Below are positions 52,758-62,120 of a DNA stretch of 63,206 nucleotides, piece by piece. The DNA comes from Corynebacterium phoceense (lineage in GTDB: Bacteria; Actinomycetota; Actinomycetes; Mycobacteriales; Mycobacteriaceae). Each line of letters begins with the position of its first letter. Within the stretch, counting starts at the first letter, position 1. The stretch is from the NCBI RefSeq assembly GCF_900092335.1, contig NZ_LT596207.1, positions 183,846 through 247,051 on the forward strand, written 5' to 3'. The translations under genes were made by a program, and so were the position numbers. The notes beneath the pieces are model-generated. The model was given only the letters and a program-made list of their open reading frames with translations. It was not told where the DNA came from and did no database searches.

Positions 52758-55700
52758 CTACGCCGGGCGACGTCGCAAAGCAAGGTACCCGACCGCGACA
52801 ATCGCGGCGCCCGCGAGCGCCCACAGGCCTACGCCCTCACCACCGGTCTTGGGCAGTGCACCCTTGGTGATGTCAGCGACCTGAAGGACGCCGATCTTCT
52901 TCACACAGTTGGCAGCGGTGTCAGACTCAGCGCACCTATTACTGGTGATCGCGGTCCCTCCGGAGAGCACCTTGATGACTGCATTGCCATTCTGATCCCA
53001 CTCCGTCGAGAACTTGATCGGCGCGGGCAGCAGATTATAGCCGTTCGGCGCCTTGGTCTCGATGAGGTAATAAACGCCAGGGGCGTCCAAGCCTTCGAGC
53101 TTCACACGGCCCGTGGTGGTGGTCGTGGATTGCTTCACCACGGGGTTAACATCAGTGTTAACGCTGCCATCTGCGTTCAGCCTAAGGTTTCCGTCAGCGT
53201 CACCGCGGTGGACTGTGAACTGCGCGCCGCCAAGCAACCCGTCTGTTTGGATCTCGTCCGGGTTGTCCGGGTTATAGCTCGCCTTTTCGAGCAGGACGTC
53301 CATCGTTTCCGTCTCCAGCGGGATACAGTCAGTATCCTTCCAGCCGCCCATTTCTGCCTCGTTCATGAGACCAAACTTTGGCTCATGTAGGCCATCCTTG
53401 GTGTAGCAGCGGGTGTTTCCTGAAGGTTGACTCGGGTAACCGGCTGGGACGGAGGTGCTGTCCAGTTTCGAACGATCCAGCTTGAAGCGCACCGTTACCT
53501 CGTAGACGTGCTGCCCAGTGCTTCCGTCAACACCCTTGGGTTTAATGATCTTCGGAGTGCCATTCTTGTTGAGCTCAAAGGGGCCGGCACCTTGGTACGC
53601 ACGCGGCTGGCTGGTCTTGTTGAACTCGTCCTTGAATACGACGGAGGCGCCAATAACTGTAGCAGCACCAACGAACTTCGGGGTGTCCGTGAGCTTGCCG
53701 TAGATCACTTCGTTGGTGTCGAACCCAGGCGCGTCGGGTGTCTCAACTACGACGTTGTACTTCGCAGTGTATTCATTCGCTGCACCAGGAACAGGTTGCG
53801 GTGTGCTGTCGACGGCAACCTTGCTGAAGCAGGCTTCTGTAGCGACGTTGTCATCTTCAGCCGGGCTCGACTCCCCGTCTGTAGCCTGAAAAGCAACCTT
53901 GTTCGGACTACACACCGTCTTAAGGTTCCCGTATTCGTCTGTTCGCACCGGCGCAGAGACGACATACTCTACCTTCGCGCGCCCTGGAAGAGTACCAACA
54001 TAGCCCATCATGTATCGAGACTCACCGTCCGCTCCGGACGGGACAATCATGCCTGCATAAATACCAGTTCCCGGCGCAATCTGGTCAGGTCCTGGCCCAC
54101 GACCGTTGACCTGGGTAGATCCTGCTCCAAATCCCTCGAATTTCGCAGTGGGACCGGAAGCGTTCACACCATAGTGAGTATCCGTTGGTAGGTACTCCCA
54201 GAATGTGCCGCCCGAACTGGTGTTATCCGTGGTGTTTTCCACGGAGATGGTCCAGAAAGTACGCACCTCGCCGTTTACCACCTTGGTCTCCGAGCGTTGC
54301 TTCTTCACCGCAATATTTGATTGCAGCTCTGGCGGTGGCGGCACTAGGTCGGAGGCGGCGTCCGTGTTGAAAGAAGCCGGCAGGTTATCCATAATGTTAA
54401 CCAGCTCAAATGTCGGCTTATCGGAATCGGGGTTGGTGATCTTTAGCTCGAAGCCCAGCTGGTTTGCATCTTTGCTGCCTGAGCCAAAGCCGAGGTTACC
54501 GTTGGAATAGGTCCACGCCTTGCCCCAAGAGGCCGATGGATTAGAGATCGTACGGCCATCCAGGGTTTTGATCCCTGTGAGATCCCAAGTCTTGATTGCG
54601 CCGGTCTGTGTATCGATGCGCTCAAGAATAAGCCTATCGCCCGCTTTTGCCTTACTCTGGAAACCCCACATGTATTTCTGGGCTTGGGGGAGCACGGCCC
54701 AGTCTTCGGCGTAGGACGTCGCGTTGCCCAATGTGCGGTCAGCAGTTAGCTTGTCAGGATCAATCTTGTAGAGATGGCGCGTACCAGACGTCGAAGCGTT
54801 ACCCACGAAGAACCCCTCGCTGGTATACACGCCTGCGTTAAGGAAGTCTCGGTCGCCTTCGCTCTCAAATGGCGTGCCACTGCTTCCTGGCGCGAGAATC
54901 GGACCAAGATTATGCACCTCACCCGTGGCGGGATTGATCTGAAGAAGGTTTCCGGCAGGGTAGCACGGATCACCGTTCAGGCCACGTTTCTGGCTCACGG
55001 CATAGAGCCAATTATCATTTGTATTGAATGCCAGCGCATTGTAAACCCAAGGCGACTTTTCCCCCACTGACCGGAAGTCTCGGCCTTGATTTACTTGCCG
55101 GCTCAGGATAGACGTATCTCGGCGAAGATCCTTTGGTTCACTGGTTACGACATAGACTGGGCTACCGTCGGTATACTCCTCGGCAGTCAGCTCACGCTTT
55201 GGTTGTCTACGTTCGACTGTTGTGTCGTCTTTACACTGTTTCGGATCTGGCACGGTAAAAGAGGCCGTAAACACCGTATTAGCCGGTCCACGATGAACAC
55301 CCTTGAACTGAATCTGGGCGTTACCGCCAATAGCGATCTGTGGGAGGGTGACGTGGTATTCCTTAGCACTGATCTTCTTATAGGTTGCCTTGGCCTCGTA
55401 CCAGCCGCCATTAGCACCGGTGTAATAGACAGTAAGATCGTTAGGGTCTGTCGAAAGGTAGCTATTGACGTTGGACTTTAAAGTAACCACCGTGCCATCC
55501 GGGATGGTCATTCTGCCTGTCGGAAGCTCTGTAGCTGGGATTTTGAAGTTCGGAATATAGCGGTTTCCCTTGAGCACATATCCATCGTTCTGGATTGTGA
55601 TGGTGTGGTCACCGGCAGCGTACGGAGTAATGTTCGGTGCTGCCATCAGGCGTGCTGGGGCCGCGTCGACGTCAGAAACCTCCAACGACTCGCCGTCCTC

Positions 55701-56264
55701 CGCGGGCGCTTCCGAAGCTTCGCTGTCTTCATTTACAGAAGTACTAGCGTTTTCCTCGACTAAACCAGACGCATCGACGGATATCCCGCTCAGCTCGGAT
55801 TCCTCTGCGACCGCCGGGGTGTTCAATGAAAAAGCTGCTCCTGCGGGTACATCGGCATTGAGTCCGGTGACGTGGAAAGTCACTGCATTGCTCGTCGTAT
55901 CTACAACGAGATTGTCGCCTTCGCGAACGGGGATCTCCTCACCGGCGATTGTCAGCGTGAATGCCGCGCCTTCGAATTCAAGCTGCGAAACCTTGGTAGT
56001 GAACTCCAGCTCTTCCACCGTTCCGCCATCGACAAAATGGCCTTCAAATGTAGCGCTGTCGCCAGCGGGAATGCTCAGCTGGTCTGAGGAATCAAGCTCG
56101 GCACGCAACGCTGTGGTTTGTGCCTCGGCGACAGCGCCAACGAAACCTGGAAGAGCAGCCGGTGCAGCGACGCTAAAAACTAGGGCCAGCGCCGCAGCAA
56201 ACGCCCCTACGACGCGCCAGCGATACGCTACCGGCTCGACCAGATGAGAATCTGTCCAGGACAT
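52758..56264 (-). CDS. Pilus tip adhesin (SpaC/SpaF-like), LPKTG-anchored
   Basis: 1168 residues. N-terminal hydrophobic signal region at about 17-48 (VVGAFAAALALVFSVAAPAALPGFVGAVAEAQ). Residues 50-190 are an Ala/Glu-rich beta region. A middle part (about 370-640) resembles a DUF6923-type beta-propeller (VYNALAFNTNDNWLYAVSQKRG, GNLLQINPATGEVHNLGPIL). Residues 660-1010 form repeated Ig-like strands with partial repeats. A Cna-B type domain follows near 1020-1110 (LGGAQFTVHRGDADGN, YYLIETKAPNGYNLLP), then LPKTG and a hydrophobic, Arg-ended tail. Last gene of the pilus operon; its ATG overlaps the base pilin stop by one base. It would bind host surfaces; ligand unknown. Confidence 0.92.
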   Translation of the reverse strand: MSWTDSHLVEPVAYRWRVVGAFAAALALVFSVAAPAALPGFVGAVAEAQTTALRAELDSSDQLSIPAGDSATFEGHFVDGGTVEELEFTTKVSQLEFEGAAFTLTIAGEEIPVREGDNLVVDTTSNAVTFHVTGLNADVPAGAAFSLNTPAVAEESELSGISVDASGLVEENASTSVNEDSEASEAPAEDGESLEVSDVDAAPARLMAAPNITPYAAGDHTITIQNDGYVLKGNRYIPNFKIPATELPTGRMTIPDGTVVTLKSNVNSYLSTDPNDLTVYYTGANGGWYEAKATYKKISAKEYHVTLPQIAIGGNAQIQFKGVHRGPANTVFTASFTVPDPKQCKDDTTVERRQPKRELTAEEYTDGSPVYVVTSEPKDLRRDTSILSRQVNQGRDFRSVGEKSPWVYNALAFNTNDNWLYAVSQKRGLNGDPCYPAGNLLQINPATGEVHNLGPILAPGSSGTPFESEGDRDFLNAGVYTSEGFFVGNASTSGTRHLYKIDPDKLTADRTLGNATSYAEDWAVLPQAQKYMWGFQSKAKAGDRLILERIDTQTGAIKTWDLTGIKTLDGRTISNPSASWGKAWTYSNGNLGFGSGSKDANQLGFELKITNPDSDKPTFELVNIMDNLPASFNTDAASDLVPPPPELQSNIAVKKQRSETKVVNGEVRTFWTISVENTTDNTSSGGTFWEYLPTDTHYGVNASGPTAKFEGFGAGSTQVNGRGPGPDQIAPGTGIYAGMIVPSGADGESRYMMGYVGTLPGRAKVEYVVSAPVRTDEYGNLKTVCSPNKVAFQATDGESSPAEDDNVATEACFSKVAVDSTPQPVPGAANEYTAKYNVVVETPDAPGFDTNEVIYGKLTDTPKFVGAATVIGASVVFKDEFNKTSQPRAYQGAGPFELNKNGTPKIIKPKGVDGSTGQHVYEVTVRFKLDRSKLDSTSVPAGYPSQPSGNTRCYTKDGLHEPKFGLMNEAEMGGWKDTDCIPLETETMDVLLEKASYNPDNPDEIQTDGLLGGAQFTVHRGDADGNLRLNADGSVNTDVNPVVKQSTTTTTGRVKLEGLDAPGVYYLIETKAPNGYNLLPAPIKFSTEWDQNGNAVIKVLSGGTAITSNRCAESDTAANCVKKIGVLQVADITKGALPKTGGEGVGLWALAGAAIVAVGYLALRRRPA

Positions 56265-57115
56265 TAGCGTCCCTCGCTTTCTGAATTCTTCCTACGGCTA
56301 AAGGCAATCATCACGAAACCAGTGGCGATCAACGCCAACGCTGCGGCAACGACACCGAGTACCTGTGCACCGGTCATCGCCAATGAGCCACCATTGCCCG
56401 ACGACACTGCTGGGGTTGAGGTCTTACCGGCACTTGGAGTAGCCGACGGCGTTGTCTCGGGTTGGTGAGGCGGCTTCCCTGGTTTAGTCGGTGGATAGTT
56501 CGGAGGTGTTTGCGGGGTATTCGGGCGTGACGGCGGAGCGCTCGGAGTAGATGACGACGTGGTTGGCGTCGGCGTTTCACCCGGTTTGTGGGTCTTAGCC
56601 ACGATTACTCCTGGTACCGGATTCGGGTTATCCACCACGGTGTGGAACGGAACCGCCACCACAAACGGGTTGATCTCCCGATAGGAATCATCCGGGGCCG
56701 AAGATGTCACCACATAGAAGCCATCCGCTAGACCATCGAACGTCACCTCTCCATTGGCATCGGTGACCTGATCCACGTGCACGTCGCTACGCCATTCACG
56801 AATCTCGTCCAGATTCGCGTCTTGCACGCGTGCTGCATCGTCAGCGTTGTTTGGATCTAGGCCGGCAAGCCGGGCTAGATGAATCGTGACTCCCTGGACT
56901 TGCCCCGAGGGTGCCTGCCCATCGTCGTCGGGATTGCCCTGCGTGAGCCGAACAGTCACCGTATCCGAGTCCACGGTGCGCTCCGCACCAGTAGTCTGCT
57001 GCCCGGCAACCTGTACCGCTCCCGCAGCAACCATGCCCGGCCCAGCAAATGCAATTGCACACGCCACTCCGACGGCAGCCATTTGGGCCGACCATGTACT
57101 TGTCAACCTCTGCAT
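56264..57115 (-). CDS. Minor/base pilin (SpaB/SpaE-like) with LAMTG sorting signal
   Basis: 283 residues from ATG 57115 (MQRLTSTWSAQMAAVGVAC), six bases after the sortase stop, with GGGAG upstream. Signal peptide 1-38. Residues 45-180 form one prealbumin-like domain (VTVRLTQGNPDDDGQAPSGQ, EVTFDGLADGFYVVTSSAP). Residues 190-245 are a Pro/Thr/Ser stalk (PTPTTSSSTPSAPPSRPNTPQ). The sorting signal is LAMTG in SLAMTGAQVLG, not LPXTG; non-canonical LAxTG signals are known in SpaB-type minor pilins that attach the fibre to the wall. The hydrophobic segment and charged tail (FSRRKNSESEGR) complete it. Confidence 0.88.
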   Translation of the reverse strand: MQRLTSTWSAQMAAVGVACAIAFAGPGMVAAGAVQVAGQQTTGAERTVDSDTVTVRLTQGNPDDDGQAPSGQVQGVTIHLARLAGLDPNNADDAARVQDANLDEIREWRSDVHVDQVTDANGEVTFDGLADGFYVVTSSAPDDSYREINPFVVAVPFHTVVDNPNPVPGVIVAKTHKPGETPTPTTSSSTPSAPPSRPNTPQTPPNYPPTKPGKPPHQPETTPSATPSAGKTSTPAVSSGNGGSLAMTGAQVLGVVAAALALIATGFVMIAFSRRKNSESEGR

Positions 57116-57119
57116 CGCC

Positions 57120-58058
57120 TTACTCCCGCACGCTACTTTCTTCATTAATAACTTCTTGTGCTCCGACAGCCGCCTGGTGCCGTCGCAGCCACCACACCAG
57201 CCAGCAACCAATGACAATCACTGCAGCCAAAAGCGCGTACATCCACCATTGCCAGCCCGGACCATGGGAGTTTTCAAACACCGACTCCTCCCCAGGCTCC
57301 ATAGGAACCTGATGGCCACGCACCAGCAAGCGATGAGTGTTGATCCCGTATGGGGTACACGTAATCAGCGTGACGTAATCCTGATCGGCGACTGGCCGTA
57401 GGCCATCAACTTCACTCGGCAGAACCACTTGAATGCTGTCGACGACGTACTTCAATTTGTGGCCAGCAACCTGGATATAGAACACATCTCCCTCGGTGGC
57501 AGAGTCGAGGTGATCAAACATCGTCGAATTTGCCAGACCCGTATGCCCCGTAATGACGGAATGGGTTCCTGGTCCACCGACCGGCAGGTCAGAACCATAC
57601 AAATGCCCCAGACCACGCTGCAGTGTCTTATCTGCGGTGCCATGAAATACCGGAAGATCAACGTCTACTGCTGGAAACACGAGGCGAGCCATCGCTTCGT
57701 TCTCGCCCAACTGCTTCAAATAAGCCTCATAGTCGGGATTGTCTACCCCGATACGGTTCAGCCACGGATCCAAGATTGGGCCCGACGTATGCTCCTCGTT
57801 GTATGCATGTGCAGCATCCCAAACCGAATCCTGCACCTGCGCCGGTGTCTCTTTATCCAGTCGCGCATATTCCTGCGCCACTCTTGAGGCGTTCCAATTG
57901 TTCCATGCGGTCGAGACCACTGGGTACAGCATCACTAACAACCCAACGACAACGATTACCGCCGGAAGGACTAGGCCTCCACAGCGCCTGTGCCGTCGAC
58001 CTGCATTTTGGCCTACCACCGTAGTCAACGACCCGCACCACCCAAAACAATGCCCCAC
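57120..58058 (-). CDS. Class C (pilin) sortase, second copy
   Basis: 312 residues if the GTG at 58058 is the start; a TTG near 58028 or GTGs near 58019 are alternatives, since no clear ribosome site marks the first. N-terminal membrane segment (LVLPAVIVVVGLLVMLYPVV), His in VITGHTGLA, Cys in LITCTPYGINTHRLLVRGHQ, and a C-terminal membrane segment (WMYALLAAVIVIGCWLVWWL). Lies between the shaft and base pilin genes, as srtC does in spaD-srtC-spaE-spaF. Roughly half identical to the sortase at 51746, so the two probably differ in pilin preference. Confidence 0.93.
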   Translation of the reverse strand: MGHCFGWCGSLTTVVGQNAGRRHRRCGGLVLPAVIVVVGLLVMLYPVVSTAWNNWNASRVAQEYARLDKETPAQVQDSVWDAAHAYNEEHTSGPILDPWLNRIGVDNPDYEAYLKQLGENEAMARLVFPAVDVDLPVFHGTADKTLQRGLGHLYGSDLPVGGPGTHSVITGHTGLANSTMFDHLDSATEGDVFYIQVAGHKLKYVVDSIQVVLPSEVDGLRPVADQDYVTLITCTPYGINTHRLLVRGHQVPMEPGEESVFENSHGPGWQWWMYALLAAVIVIGCWLVWWLRRHQAAVGAQEVINEESSVRE

Positions 58059-58100
58059 GCGCTAGCGCAGCGCGACCGGGATTACAACGAAAGAGAATGA

Positions 58101-58134
58101 AGGGGACTGAAGTCTATACCTAGCCCAGTCCCCT
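58101..58134 (-). terminator. Attenuator-like hairpin between shaft pilin and sortase genes
   Basis: AGGGGACTG pairs with CAGTCCCCT (9 bp) and is followed on the minus strand by a T-rich stretch (TCATTCTCTTTCG). Partial termination here would give much more shaft pilin than sortase, tip and base, as pilus assembly needs. Confidence 0.75.
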
Positions 58135-58221
58135 CACTGGGTCGAGCACCATATTTTGATTACCCGACCCGCAGCGCAGACCATCATGGACAGTCTGCGC
58201 CACCGGAACTACGCCCGGCTA

Positions 58222-59694
58222 TTAGTTGCGCGCGGTACGACGAGCGAACCAAGCACCAGCAGCAACAATTGCTGCGCCAATAGCAGCCAGGATGCCCACA
58301 CCGGCACCACCGGTCATCGGCAGGTTCGGGGTGTCGCGCTTGATATTTTCGATTTCAGAGACGAGGGTGACTTTGTCATCGCCTTTGAGCTCACCAGTCT
58401 TCGCGATGTTGTCGCGAGTGAAGTCAATCTCAGTAATGTTTTTCTCCGGCAGCGCATAGCCGGCCGGAGCCTTGGTCTCCTTCAGACAGAACTTCTTCAC
58501 GTCAGTGACCTGTGCGTTGTCCGCGAAGTCCGTGACATGCAGGCCGTCGATGGTAATAGTGCCGTCTTCACCAGTGGTCCACTTGTCCACACCGTTTACC
58601 GTCAGCGGGTTCTCGAGCTTATCCTGCGCGGAGGCACATCGGTAGAGCTCGAACTCCGCACCCTGCAGGACCTTGCCGGCTTCCTTGCCATCCTTCTTCA
58701 CCACCTTCAGCTTGCCGTGGTAGGTCACGACCTCATTGGTCTTATTCTCGACATCCTTGTCGGTGTTCGGGTTGTTGAAGATGACCGTACCCTGGTTCTT
58801 CAATTCAGTGGTGTCGCCGACCTCCTTGCGCTTGACGGCGAAGGTTAGCGACATCTTGGCACCCGAGGCCACCTTAGCCAAGCCCTGATCAGTCAGGGTC
58901 ACAGTAAGAGTGTTGGTGTTGCCAGCAGCAGGTGCGTCGATGGTGTAGTCGCCCTCTGTCAGAACGACATCGCCGGCCTTAACTTCAGTAACCTCGTCGA
59001 ACTCCAAGCGAGCATCCAGTTGGTCAGAGAAGACAAACTTCTTCAGAGTCTTATCTGTGCCGAAAGTCGGAGCGTCGGCGTTAATAGTGTAGGTGTATGC
59101 GTCCTGGATGTGCTTGTCGGCGTCCTTGACGGTCTTCTCGGTCTTGGTCTCGGTGTTCTTTGGGTAGGCCACGACATCGTAGTTCCACGCATCGGAAGCC
59201 TCATTGACCATCGGCACCGACACGATGAACGGAGCGCCAGCAACGATGCCGGCCGGAGCCTTCGTCTCTTCTACCAAGTAGATACCCAAGTCCAAGTTTT
59301 CGAAGGCCACCTTGCCGTCGTCACCAGTGATCCCCTCAACAGTCGTGTCGGTCTCGTGGCCCTTGGCATCGGCAGCGGTCTTCGGGAACGTCGCCCAATC
59401 ACCGTTCTGCAGGTCGTAATTAAGCTTGGTGATCTTGTAGGTCACACCAGACAGTGCCTCACCCGGGACGCCCGCCATTTCCTTACCAGTGGCCCGATTA
59501 GCGGTTTCGGCGCCCTTCTTCTTGTAGAGGGTGATCGAGCCCTTCTTAGTGAAATCGATGTTTGCCTTGTTCACGGCCCCCTGCTCAGCGCCAGGGTTCT
59601 CCTGGGCCAGTGCACCCGGAGCGGAAACGCCCAAAGCGAGTCCGGCGATAGCAGCGAAGGCAACTGAACGAGCGGTACGAGAGATCTTGTTCAC
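58222..59694 (-). CDS. Major shaft pilin (SpaA/SpaD-like), LPMTG-anchored
   Basis: 490 residues from the GTG at 59694, with AAAGGA 10 bases upstream. Signal peptide 1-30 (VAFAAIAGLALGVSAPGALAQ). The pilin motif WNYDVVAYPKNTE supplies the Lys used for polymerisation. Cna-B-type domains carry the E-box LKETKAPAGYALPE and a similar VEETKAPAGIV earlier, both expected to form internal isopeptide bonds with Lys and Asn partners. The sorting signal LPMTGGAGVG, hydrophobic segment and RRTARN tail finish it. Two Cys (ELYRCAS and KKFCLKE) could form a disulfide, as in SpaA. First gene of the operon. Confidence 0.96.
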   Translation of the reverse strand: MNKISRTARSVAFAAIAGLALGVSAPGALAQENPGAEQGAVNKANIDFTKKGSITLYKKKGAETANRATGKEMAGVPGEALSGVTYKITKLNYDLQNGDWATFPKTAADAKGHETDTTVEGITGDDGKVAFENLDLGIYLVEETKAPAGIVAGAPFIVSVPMVNEASDAWNYDVVAYPKNTETKTEKTVKDADKHIQDAYTYTINADAPTFGTDKTLKKFVFSDQLDARLEFDEVTEVKAGDVVLTEGDYTIDAPAAGNTNTLTVTLTDQGLAKVASGAKMSLTFAVKRKEVGDTTELKNQGTVIFNNPNTDKDVENKTNEVVTYHGKLKVVKKDGKEAGKVLQGAEFELYRCASAQDKLENPLTVNGVDKWTTGEDGTITIDGLHVTDFADNAQVTDVKKFCLKETKAPAGYALPEKNITEIDFTRDNIAKTGELKGDDKVTLVSEIENIKRDTPNLPMTGGAGVGILAAIGAAIVAAGAWFARRTARN

Positions 59695-59723
59695 GGAAAC
59701 TGGTCCTTTACACGAGTTCTGAA

Positions 59724-59742
59724 ATGAGATACCACGTCTCAT
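59724..59742 (-). promoter_or_regulatory. Hairpin in the shaft pilin leader
   Basis: ATGAGA and TCTCAT flank a 7-base loop, about 30-48 bases before the GTG. It could affect ribosome entry. Confidence 0.5.
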
Positions 59743-59981
59743 TAGCTGTGTGCAATCCATTCCCCACGGTTCACGCACCATGACCTGACCCGTTGCTAAG
59801 ATTCTTTCGCCTGCCGAGAGCAGTTTTCAGGTGGAAACGCCTGCGCAGGCCCTAGCCTTAACTAACGATGGCCTGTGGATTACATAACTAGATCCTACAC
59901 CCAGCACCTGAGGCAAAGCCCCCGACCAAAGCTCCCCCCCGGAGATTCAGCCAGATCGCTCAAGGCTCCGCTTCATCCACG

Positions 59982-60010
59982 CTAGCATGAAAACCTTTTT
60001 CGCAGGTCAA
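59982..60010 (-). promoter_or_regulatory. Promoter of the pilus operon
   Basis: Minus strand TTGACC (60010-60005), 17-bp spacer, TGCTAG (59987-59982). With a start about seven bases later, the leader before the shaft pilin is roughly 280 nt long. Confidence 0.75.
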
Positions 60011-60334
60011 CAACCGTTTTTGAAAAGTCATATAGTTTTGTGTGAAATTGAACTCATTACCCCTTGGAGGGGGTAAACCTATTCGATTTTACACCCGTCA
60101 CATAGCAAGCGACCATCACACAGAGGAATGGTTTTCCGGAGAGTACCCTCCTGCGGCAGTAAAACAACCATTAATACTGCCAATATCAGCAGATAATCCA
60201 GAGCCTTCAGCAGCCCGACAAAAGGAAGTATCACCAAGAAGGCCCAGGGGTATTCCAAAACCATTCAGATACTCAGCTTTCAACAAGCCACATGACTGAA
60301 AGTTAATAGCGTTAAGATTCTCTGGAGCAGCCCT

Positions 60335-62105
60335 CTACGAAGCGTCAGCCGCGGACGCAGCACGAAGCAGCGCCGCGTAGGCACCACCACGAGCGAGCAG
60401 CTCAGCGTGGGTGCCGCGCTCGACCACGCGGCCGGCGTCAAGGACAACGACCTGGTCGGCATCGCGGATGGTGGACAGGCGGTGCGCAATAACCAGGCGG
60501 GTAGCGTCCGCGCCAATGACTGTTTCCTGGATGGCGCGTTCGGTTTCGTTGTCAAGGGCCGAGGTGGCCTCATCCAGGATGAGCACCCGCGGGCGGCGCA
60601 GCAGTGTGCGGGCCAGCGAGAGGCGCTGTTGCTCACCGCCGGAGAAACGGTAGCCGCGCGAGCCCACCACTGTGTCCAAGCCTTCTGGAAGCGCGGCGAT
60701 GACCTCGTCCACGCGCGCGGCATGCAGCGCCGCCCACATCTCTCCCTCGCTAGCACCCGGCTGCGCAAAGAGGAGGTTCTCCCGCACCGTGCCGTGAATC
60801 AGGTAGGTTTCCTGGGAAACCACGCCGATGACCTCAGCGCGCTGCTCCGCCGGTACATCACGCAGGTCGACACCGCCCAAGGTGACGGAGCCTTCAGTCG
60901 GATCGGCCAAGCGCGCCAGAAGCGCGGCCACCGTGGACTTGCCGGAACCGGTATGCCCAACCAGGGCGGTGGTGGTATGGGCGGGGATGGTGAGGGAGAC
61001 GTCGGAAAGCGCGTCGGTGTCGGTGCCTGGGTAGCGGTAGGAAACGTGCTGGAGGGTGAGGGAGGCGTCGGCAAGCTGCGCGGGCTCGGTGGCTTCCGTG
61101 AGTTCGGGCTCCAGGTCCAGGTACTCGAAGATGCGGCTGAACAGCGCCATCGACGCCACCCACTGCGCGCCCACGTTGAGCAGGTCAGTGATGGGGCGGA
61201 ATATCTGAGTCTGCAGGGTGGAAAAGGCGATGAGCGTGCCAATCGTAATCCCCGGGCGCAGGCCAGCCACCAGGTAAATCAGCGCCGGCATCACGCCGAA
61301 GATGATTTGGGTCAGCGCCATGCGCCAGAGCCCGGCCAGCTGCGATTCGAGCTCCAGGCGGATCAGGGAGCGCGAGGTCTTCTCAAACCCGTCATAGACG
61401 CGTTCCTGCGCGCCCAGCGTTGCCGCCAGGCGCATGCCGGACACGGATAGGTTTTCCGAAATGGTCTGCTGCAACGTCGCCTGCGCGCGGCTGTTGTTCT
61501 CCATGAGGCTGCAACGCAGAACGGCGGCGCGGCGGGTGAGCCACACGGCGGGCGGCAGCACCACCAGGGGACAACAGTGAGAGCGTGGGTGAGAGCGCGA
61601 CCATCGCCACCAGCGTGGCCACCGTCATGGTGAGATTGCTGGCCACAGAGGTCGCCGTGGTGGTCACCATGCCGCGCATGGCCGCGATGTCGTTAGTCAA
61701 GCGGGACTGGATTTCGCCGCCGCGGTTATTGGTAAAGAACTGCAGCGACTGGCGCTGCAGGTTAGCAAAGACCTGCGTGCGCAGCTCGTGCATGATGGTG
61801 TGCCCCACCCGCGCGGATAAAAAGGACTGGATAACGCCGATGGCCTGAGAGACCACGGTGATGGCCAGCATGCCGCCCACCAGCCACAGAAGCAGCGTGG
61901 TGTCGTGCTCAGGAATGGCCTCGTCCACGGTGCGGCGCACCAAGAAAGGCTGCACCACGGTCAGCCCAGAAGTCGCAATGATGAGCGCTACCACCACAAG
62001 CAGCGTGCCGCGGTGGGCTGCGAAGATGCCGGCGACGCGACCAAACTTCACTGGGTGCTGGGCCAGCTGATCGACGTCCGCGGGGTCCTTCACCGCGGTG
62101 TGCAT
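60335..62105 (-). pseudogene. ABC exporter (membrane plus ATPase), single-base frameshift
   Basis: Two overlapping frames join to a normal half-transporter of about 590 residues. The first part (62105 to about 61575) holds the membrane domain start (FLVRRTVDEAIPEHDTTLLLW, IGVIQSFLSARVGHTIMHELRTQVF). The second (about 61565 to 60335) continues helices and the ATPase with VGHTGSGKSTVAAL, FSGGEQQRLSLA and VLILDEATSALD. At 61568-61571 a run of four G (plus strand) in place of three shifts the frame; deleting one restores SLLSLVVLPPAVWLTRRAAVL. Either a real mutation, possibly phase-variable, or a read error. An intact partner is not seen nearby, so it would act as homodimer. Confidence 0.85.
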
Positions 62106-62120
62106 CGGCCGGGTCGTGGC

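Larger units (their letters stand above)
59695..60334. other. 640-bp region upstream of the pilus operon
   Basis: Holds the long pilin leader (59695-59975) with the hairpin above, a GCCTGCGCAGGC palindrome near 59846 and a C7 run at 59933, then the promoter. The part 60040-60330 is AT-rich and unlike its surroundings. A minus-strand frame 60079-60264 encodes a hydrophobic 61-residue peptide (FLVILPFVGLLKALDYLLIL), but without good start or other support I do not call it a gene. Confidence 0.5.

Noticed and set aside
59920..59950. C-rich hairpin (CTCC-C5-GGAG) as a 6C RNA
   Set aside because: Only one C-loop hairpin is seen and it lies antisense to the pilin leader; the two-hairpin 6C pattern cannot be drawn.
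60079..60264. Minus-strand hydrophobic 61-residue frame
   Set aside because: Poor start context, no homology that I can recognise and an overlapping plus-strand frame; AT-rich sequence readily gives such stretches.
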